Assembly: GCF_003386665.1 (NCBI RefSeq)
Contig: NZ_QTUB01000001.1
Span: forward strand, 1,798,001 to 1,862,000
Length of the DNA: 64,000 nt
Direction of reading: 5' to 3'
Source of the DNA: Xenorhabdus cabanillasii
GTDB taxonomy: Bacteria; Pseudomonadota; Gammaproteobacteria; Enterobacterales; Enterobacteriaceae
In this document: positions 63,701-64,000 of the stretch, in pieces
How the letters are laid out: each line of letters opens with the position of its first letter
Position numbering within the stretch: position 1 is the stretch's first letter
The notes under the pieces: model-generated
Seen by the model: the letters and a program-made list of their open reading frames with translations, nothing else
Databases searched by the model: none
What the model was told of the DNA's origin: nothing
Program-made: the position numbers and the translations under genes

Positions 63701-64000
63701 ACCTCTTTGTTGGCTTAACTCATTCACCTCAGTGATATGCTCAGCGATGTACCTGAAAGTGCCATCTCAATTTGATTTGAACTCTATTGGGTATTGGCAT
63801 AAATTTGCTGATTATATTTAAATACAAATTTATATTATATATGTGAATCCTGAAATTTAAGTTTTTATAAAAGAAATAAAGCAGTAATCTAACAAACATA
63901 AAACAATAAATATAAATAGAATTTATCATACGTCAAAAATCATATTTACGTTACAACGAAGTTGTCTATTCTGTTTACTTGCAATCTCCACAAGAGGAAC
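63701..64000. other. Window end: AT-rich spacer with a possible repeat end
   Basis: No gene is seen. ATCTCAATTTG (63764-63774) is the inverted partner of CAAATTGAGAT (63633-63643). AACTCTATTGGGTAT (about 63780-63794), read on the minus strand, resembles the ATACCCAAT end of ERIC-like elements. The open frame on the minus strand here is a chance frame in AT-rich DNA. Confidence 0.35.

Noticed and set aside
63741..63929. 62-codon minus-strand frame near the window end
   Set aside because: Composed almost only of Ile, Tyr, Phe, Leu and Asn as expected from AT-rich non-coding DNA; overlaps a possible repeat end.

Overview
The window is a chromosomal segment of a Gram-negative gammaproteobacterium of the order Enterobacterales, family Morganellaceae. 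Gene order (lpxD-fabZ-lpxA-lpxB-rnhB-dnaE-accA; metNIQ-gmhB-rrn-aspU-yafD; queE/queD-cysJIH; cysDNC-ftsB-ispDF-truD-surE-pcm-nlpD-rpoS-mutS) follows the enteric backbone. The 16S variable regions, the AT-rich spacers full of gene remnants, the ERIC-like palindromes and the IS630 copies fit Xenorhabdus best, with Photorhabdus second; this genus call is from memory of the 16S sequence and not from a search.

Layout. 1-8455: lipid A, fatty acid and replication genes (lpxD, cut by the window edge, to accA). 8456-10619: an eroded islet with a broken DMT permease, an ERIC-like element and an intact DMT permease. 10652-20987: tilS, an inserted VapA-like gene, rof, nlpE, proS, trmO, rcsF, the MetJ-type metNIQ operon and gmhB. 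20988-26824: a complete rRNA operon (16S-Ile-Ala-23S-5S-Asp) with tandem promoters, antitermination sites and a helix-25 intervening sequence in 23S. 26986-30495: yafD, a ProY-like permease and queE/queD. 30772-40126: almost the whole sulfate assimilation pathway (cysJIH then cysG-cysDNC). 40317-50541: ftsB, ispD, ispF, truD, surE, pcm, nlpD, rpoS, with miaE and mutS converging on rpoS.

50542-63600 is the most accessory part: a truncated GFA-family gene, an MBL hydrolase plus GlxA-type regulator pair, a second methionine aminopeptidase lying between an IS630 remnant and an intact IS630, then the btsT-yjiX-yjiA pyruvate-transport neighbourhood, split by two AT-rich flavin amine/amino-acid oxidase genes on the opposite strand.

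Three conserved genes (accA, nlpE, yjiA) each carry a one-base insertion in a homopolymer. Because accA is essential, sequencing error is at least as likely as decay. The most unusual items are the VapA-like protein between tilS and rof, the paired flavoenzymes between yjiX and yjiA, the 23S intervening sequence, the IS-bounded MetAP whose last codons lie inside the IS inverted repeat, and short tandem duplications at the cysJ/cysI and ispF/truD junctions. No CRISPR array, prophage or large biosynthetic cluster is present.
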